Positions 4,185 to 6,460 of a stretch of 6,460 nt of DNA are shown piece after piece. Within the stretch, counting starts at the first letter, position 1. Each line of letters begins with the position of its first letter. The notes under the pieces were generated by a model. That model did no database searches, was not told the DNA's origin, and was given only the letters and a program-made list of their open reading frames with translations. The stretch is taken from assembly GCA_900552325.1 (NCBI GenBank), contig URZG01000133.1, forward strand, positions 1-6,460, written 5' to 3'. Position numbers and translations under genes: made by a program. The DNA is from an uncultured Porphyromonadaceae bacterium (GTDB lineage: Bacteria; Bacteroidota; Bacteroidia; Bacteroidales; Muribaculaceae).

Positions 4185-6242
4185 TTACTCGGCGGGGTCG
4201 TCCCATGTGCACGACACGAATTCGAACGTGCCGGGAGCCGTAACCTTATAGGTGACGGTGTAGGGGGTCGTAGCCGAGCCGTTGTAGGCCGAGAAGTTGA
4301 TGAAGTAGAGGAGATCCAGCCCCGGGATAGGGGTGGCGTCGGAGTGTAGTTTCGACAGCACGGCGGGGAATACCTCGTGCGTGAAACGGTGCTTCATCGT
4401 CTCCACGATCTGCTCGTTGGTGAGATCGCCCCACCCTTCGGCATACTGCGAGCGGGCGCTGCCGGCACGCAGGTCCACGTTGCCCTGGTAGGCCGAAGTG
4501 CCGGAATAGTACTCGTTGTTGCCGTAGGAGGTAACCCAGTATTTGCCGGAAGTGATGGAGGTGTCGCCCAGGGGCACGCACTTGTTCTCATACACCCAGT
4601 CGACACATGCCTGGAAATAGAGCGTGGAGAGTTCCTGGCCCTTGCCTGCAGGGAGGGTGATGGTCACATTGGGGTCATAGATCCATTTGCCACCGGTGCG
4701 GACGAACTGTGCGCTCTCCTCGGTCACGCCGTCGTTGTTGATCCATTCCGAGCCGTTGAAGGTGTAGGAATAGCAGGCGTAGTTGGTCGCGCCCGAAGCA
4801 TACACCTTGCAGAGTACGTAGCGGGTATCGTCGGCCTTGGCGTAGGGATGTTTCACCTTCAGGTAAGTGGGGAGGTATTCAAGCGGGGCCGAGAGGTCAT
4901 CGTGGCTCATACCCATGGCGCGGTAGTCGGAGGGCGAGAGCACATCGAAGTCGGAGGGCACGCTCCACGTCGAGCCGTTGTAATAGTACACGGCGTTGAC
5001 AGTCTGCGAGGGCACGCTGGCGGCGGCACGCACGGTGCGGGCGCGGCGCGATGCCTTGGAGGGTGCGCCCTGCTCCACGGTGTTGACCACCACGTTGCAA
5101 TATTTGCCGCCGGAGATGGAGATGAACCAGCCGGTTATCGTCACGGTCTCGCCATCCTTGAGCTGCGCTTTCAGTGCGTCGGGAGCATAGTAGACGGAGC
5201 CCTGGGCCTTGGCGTCGTCGGCGAGGATAAGGTTGATGTTCTTTTCACCTACGACAAGTCTGCCCGTCATCTGACAGTAGACCGCAGGCACATCGGCCGG
5301 ACGGTCGAGCGCGGCGTCAAGTTTGGCGGCGTTGTAGACCTCGGGGACGGGATAGGTATAATCCTGAGTGCCTACCACCTCGATTTCGGCGCCGTTGGCG
5401 ATCTGGAGGTTACCCTTGAAGGAGGTGGTGGTGCCGGTAACGGTGAGCTGCGTGCCCACGGGGTACTGGTTGACGTCGATCGACCCCATGTACATGAAGA
5501 TGGTGCCGGAAGCGTCAGTCAGGGTGATGCCGCCGGTGCATACGCCGGAAACAACGCCGTTGACGGTGACATTCTGGTCGGCCTTGAGGGTGCCGATCAC
5601 ATTCGAGAGCTCGAAGGGGGGCGTGGGGGTGACCGAACCGCCGCCGAACACGGGCTCCTGCGCCGACTCGTTGTAGGTCACGATGACATATTCGCCCGGC
5701 TCGGCATCGTCGTAATAGTCGGCGATGATGGGCACGAGGTTCTTGGACGCCGGATGGGAGGGAGCGAAAGCGTCGATATAGTCCTCGTCGCTGCCCCACA
5801 CCTCCATATAGTCGTCCTCGCTCACGGTGTAGAGGTGAGCGGCGGCCGATGCGTAGACACATTCGGGGAGCCCGGAGGATACCTTGTAGGTAAGCCGGAG
5901 CGAGGAGCCGTCGGTAAGGGTGAAATAAGGGTTGTTGGCGGTGTTGAGCCATGCCGGGATATATTCGCGGGCAGTGACCTTGTCGTTGAAGCACCCCTTG
6001 GAACCCACGGCGGCCAGCTCGGCAGTCACTCCGGCAGCCTCGGCGAGCGCCTTGTTGTCGGCGTTGGATGCGATACTCTTGTAATCGGCGGCGGCGAGGG
6101 TATAGTCCACAGCCTCCTTCTGCTCGATGGGCAGGTCGGACTCGAAGCCGTCGAGATGGTCGTTCCAGGCGTTTTCGTCACACCCGGTCAGAGCTGCCAT
6201 GGCGGCCAGCGCCGCGATGGGGATATAGATTTTCTTGTTCAT
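4185..6242 (-). CDS. Probable surface lipoprotein with OB-like domains, partner of a TonB receptor
   Basis: This is a 685-residue exported lipoprotein. Its signal peptide (KK, then a hydrophobic run) ends in the lipobox LTGC with lipidated C21. The acidic D22-E23 that follows fits the rule that Bacteroidetes lipoproteins with acidic residues after the Cys can reach the cell surface. About 25-200 is an N-terminal domain rich in DY/ED motifs (TVSEDDY, WGSDEDYIDAFAP). A GGGSVTPTPP linker (200-209) leads to two beta-rich, OB-fold-like segments (about 212-291 and 303-390), each with a TVTxTG/TITGW strand. A basic stretch (395-406, SKASRRARTVRA) precedes a C-terminal half with repeated aromatic-Gly-Trp turns (YYNGSTW, TFNGSEW, RTGGKW). 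It starts 15 bp after a TonB-dependent receptor stop, so it probably helps that receptor capture a substrate. It is not a recognisable SusD. The ligand is unknown, and OB folds bind nucleic acids, sugars or proteins. Confidence 0.85.
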   Translation of the reverse strand: MNKKIYIPIAALAAMAALTGCDENAWNDHLDGFESDLPIEQKEAVDYTLAAADYKSIASNADNKALAEAAGVTAELAAVGSKGCFNDKVTAREYIPAWLNTANNPYFTLTDGSSLRLTYKVSSGLPECVYASAAAHLYTVSEDDYMEVWGSDEDYIDAFAPSHPASKNLVPIIADYYDDAEPGEYVIVTYNESAQEPVFGGGSVTPTPPFELSNVIGTLKADQNVTVNGVVSGVCTGGITLTDASGTIFMYMGSIDVNQYPVGTQLTVTGTTTSFKGNLQIANGAEIEVVGTQDYTYPVPEVYNAAKLDAALDRPADVPAVYCQMTGRLVVGEKNINLILADDAKAQGSVYYAPDALKAQLKDGETVTITGWFISISGGKYCNVVVNTVEQGAPSKASRRARTVRAAASVPSQTVNAVYYYNGSTWSVPSDFDVLSPSDYRAMGMSHDDLSAPLEYLPTYLKVKHPYAKADDTRYVLCKVYASGATNYACYSYTFNGSEWINNDGVTEESAQFVRTGGKWIYDPNVTITLPAGKGQELSTLYFQACVDWVYENKCVPLGDTSITSGKYWVTSYGNNEYYSGTSAYQGNVDLRAGSARSQYAEGWGDLTNEQIVETMKHRFTHEVFPAVLSKLHSDATPIPGLDLLYFINFSAYNGSATTPYTVTYKVTAPGTFEFVSCTWDDPAE

Positions 6243-6257
6243 CGTCAGTTCAGGTGT

Positions 6258-6460
6258 TTAGAAGTTTACACGGAGTTTGAGCGAGTAGGTACGGCCGAAG
6301 GAGTAGAACACGCGGTAGACGTTGTCCCATTCCCCCTTGACGCCGGTGGCGTTGTAGGCGTCGACAACATAGTTGTAGTCGAAGAGGTTGTTGATGTTGC
6401 CGCTCAGACGGGCGTCGACACCGCCGATCTTGAAGCCGTACGATGCCGAGAGGTCAAGCT
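6258..6460 (-). CDS. TonB-dependent outer-membrane receptor, C-terminal end only
   Basis: Only the last 66 residues are in the window; the rest lies to the right. The fragment contains LSGNINNLFDYNYVVDAY and ends in FYSFGRTYSLKLRVNF. These are the conserved 'NLFD-Y' turn and the final outer-membrane beta-strand of TonB-dependent receptors, which end in an aromatic residue (Phe) for insertion by the BAM complex. The FGRTYSL ending looks more like the general (non-SusC) receptors of Bacteroidetes. It is the upstream gene of the pair, and the promoter would lie outside the window. Substrate specificity cannot be told from this end. Confidence 0.9.
   Translation of the reverse strand, partial: LDLSASYGFKIGGVDARLSGNINNLFDYNYVVDAYNATGVKGEWDNVYRVFYSFGRTYSLKLRVNF

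Overview
The window looks like a chromosomal segment of a GC-rich gut Bacteroidales bacterium, possibly Muribaculaceae-like. Three things point there: Bacteroidetes-type promoters (TAnnTTTG -7 box) with A-rich leaders instead of Shine-Dalgarno sites, a TonB-dependent receptor followed by an acidic-tailed lipoprotein, and a zinc-finger/TOPRIM protein of a type I associate with Bacteroidetes mobile DNA. The family-level placement is inference.

Layout. Positions 1-172 are non-coding and repetitive: a heptamer tandem array (1-60), then a REP-like double palindrome (87-172) that ends 4 bp past the stop of the first gene. Positions 177-1799 (minus) encode a YbiT-type ABC-F ATPase with one intact and one degenerate ATP site. 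Positions 1800-2083 separate this gene from the divergent gene to its right and hold both promoters plus a hairpin built from octamer repeats. Positions 2084-4102 (plus) hold two closely spaced genes: a RepA/AAA_25-like RecA-fold ATPase with a C-terminal helix-turn-helix, and a zinc-finger/TOPRIM primase-like protein. A long bidirectional terminator hairpin (4114-4156) follows. Positions 4185-6242 (minus) encode a large lipoprotein with OB-like beta domains. It lies 15 bp downstream of the C-terminal end of a TonB-dependent receptor (6258 to beyond 6460, minus), so these two are probably one operon.

The most unusual part is the middle. The helicase-like and primase-like genes form a compact DNA-replication module with no visible integrase, transposase or mobilisation gene. 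The octamer ATTACCGC and close variants occur in four arrays of three units each, in alternating orientation: two upstream of the pair, one at the junction of the two genes, and one at the end. The last two arrays encode the C-terminal residues and stop codons of the two proteins. I propose that this is a small replication-type cassette, or the remnant of one, whose iteron-like repeats may be recognised by the ATPase's HTH domain. The repeats and gene content are read directly from the sequence; the function is inference.
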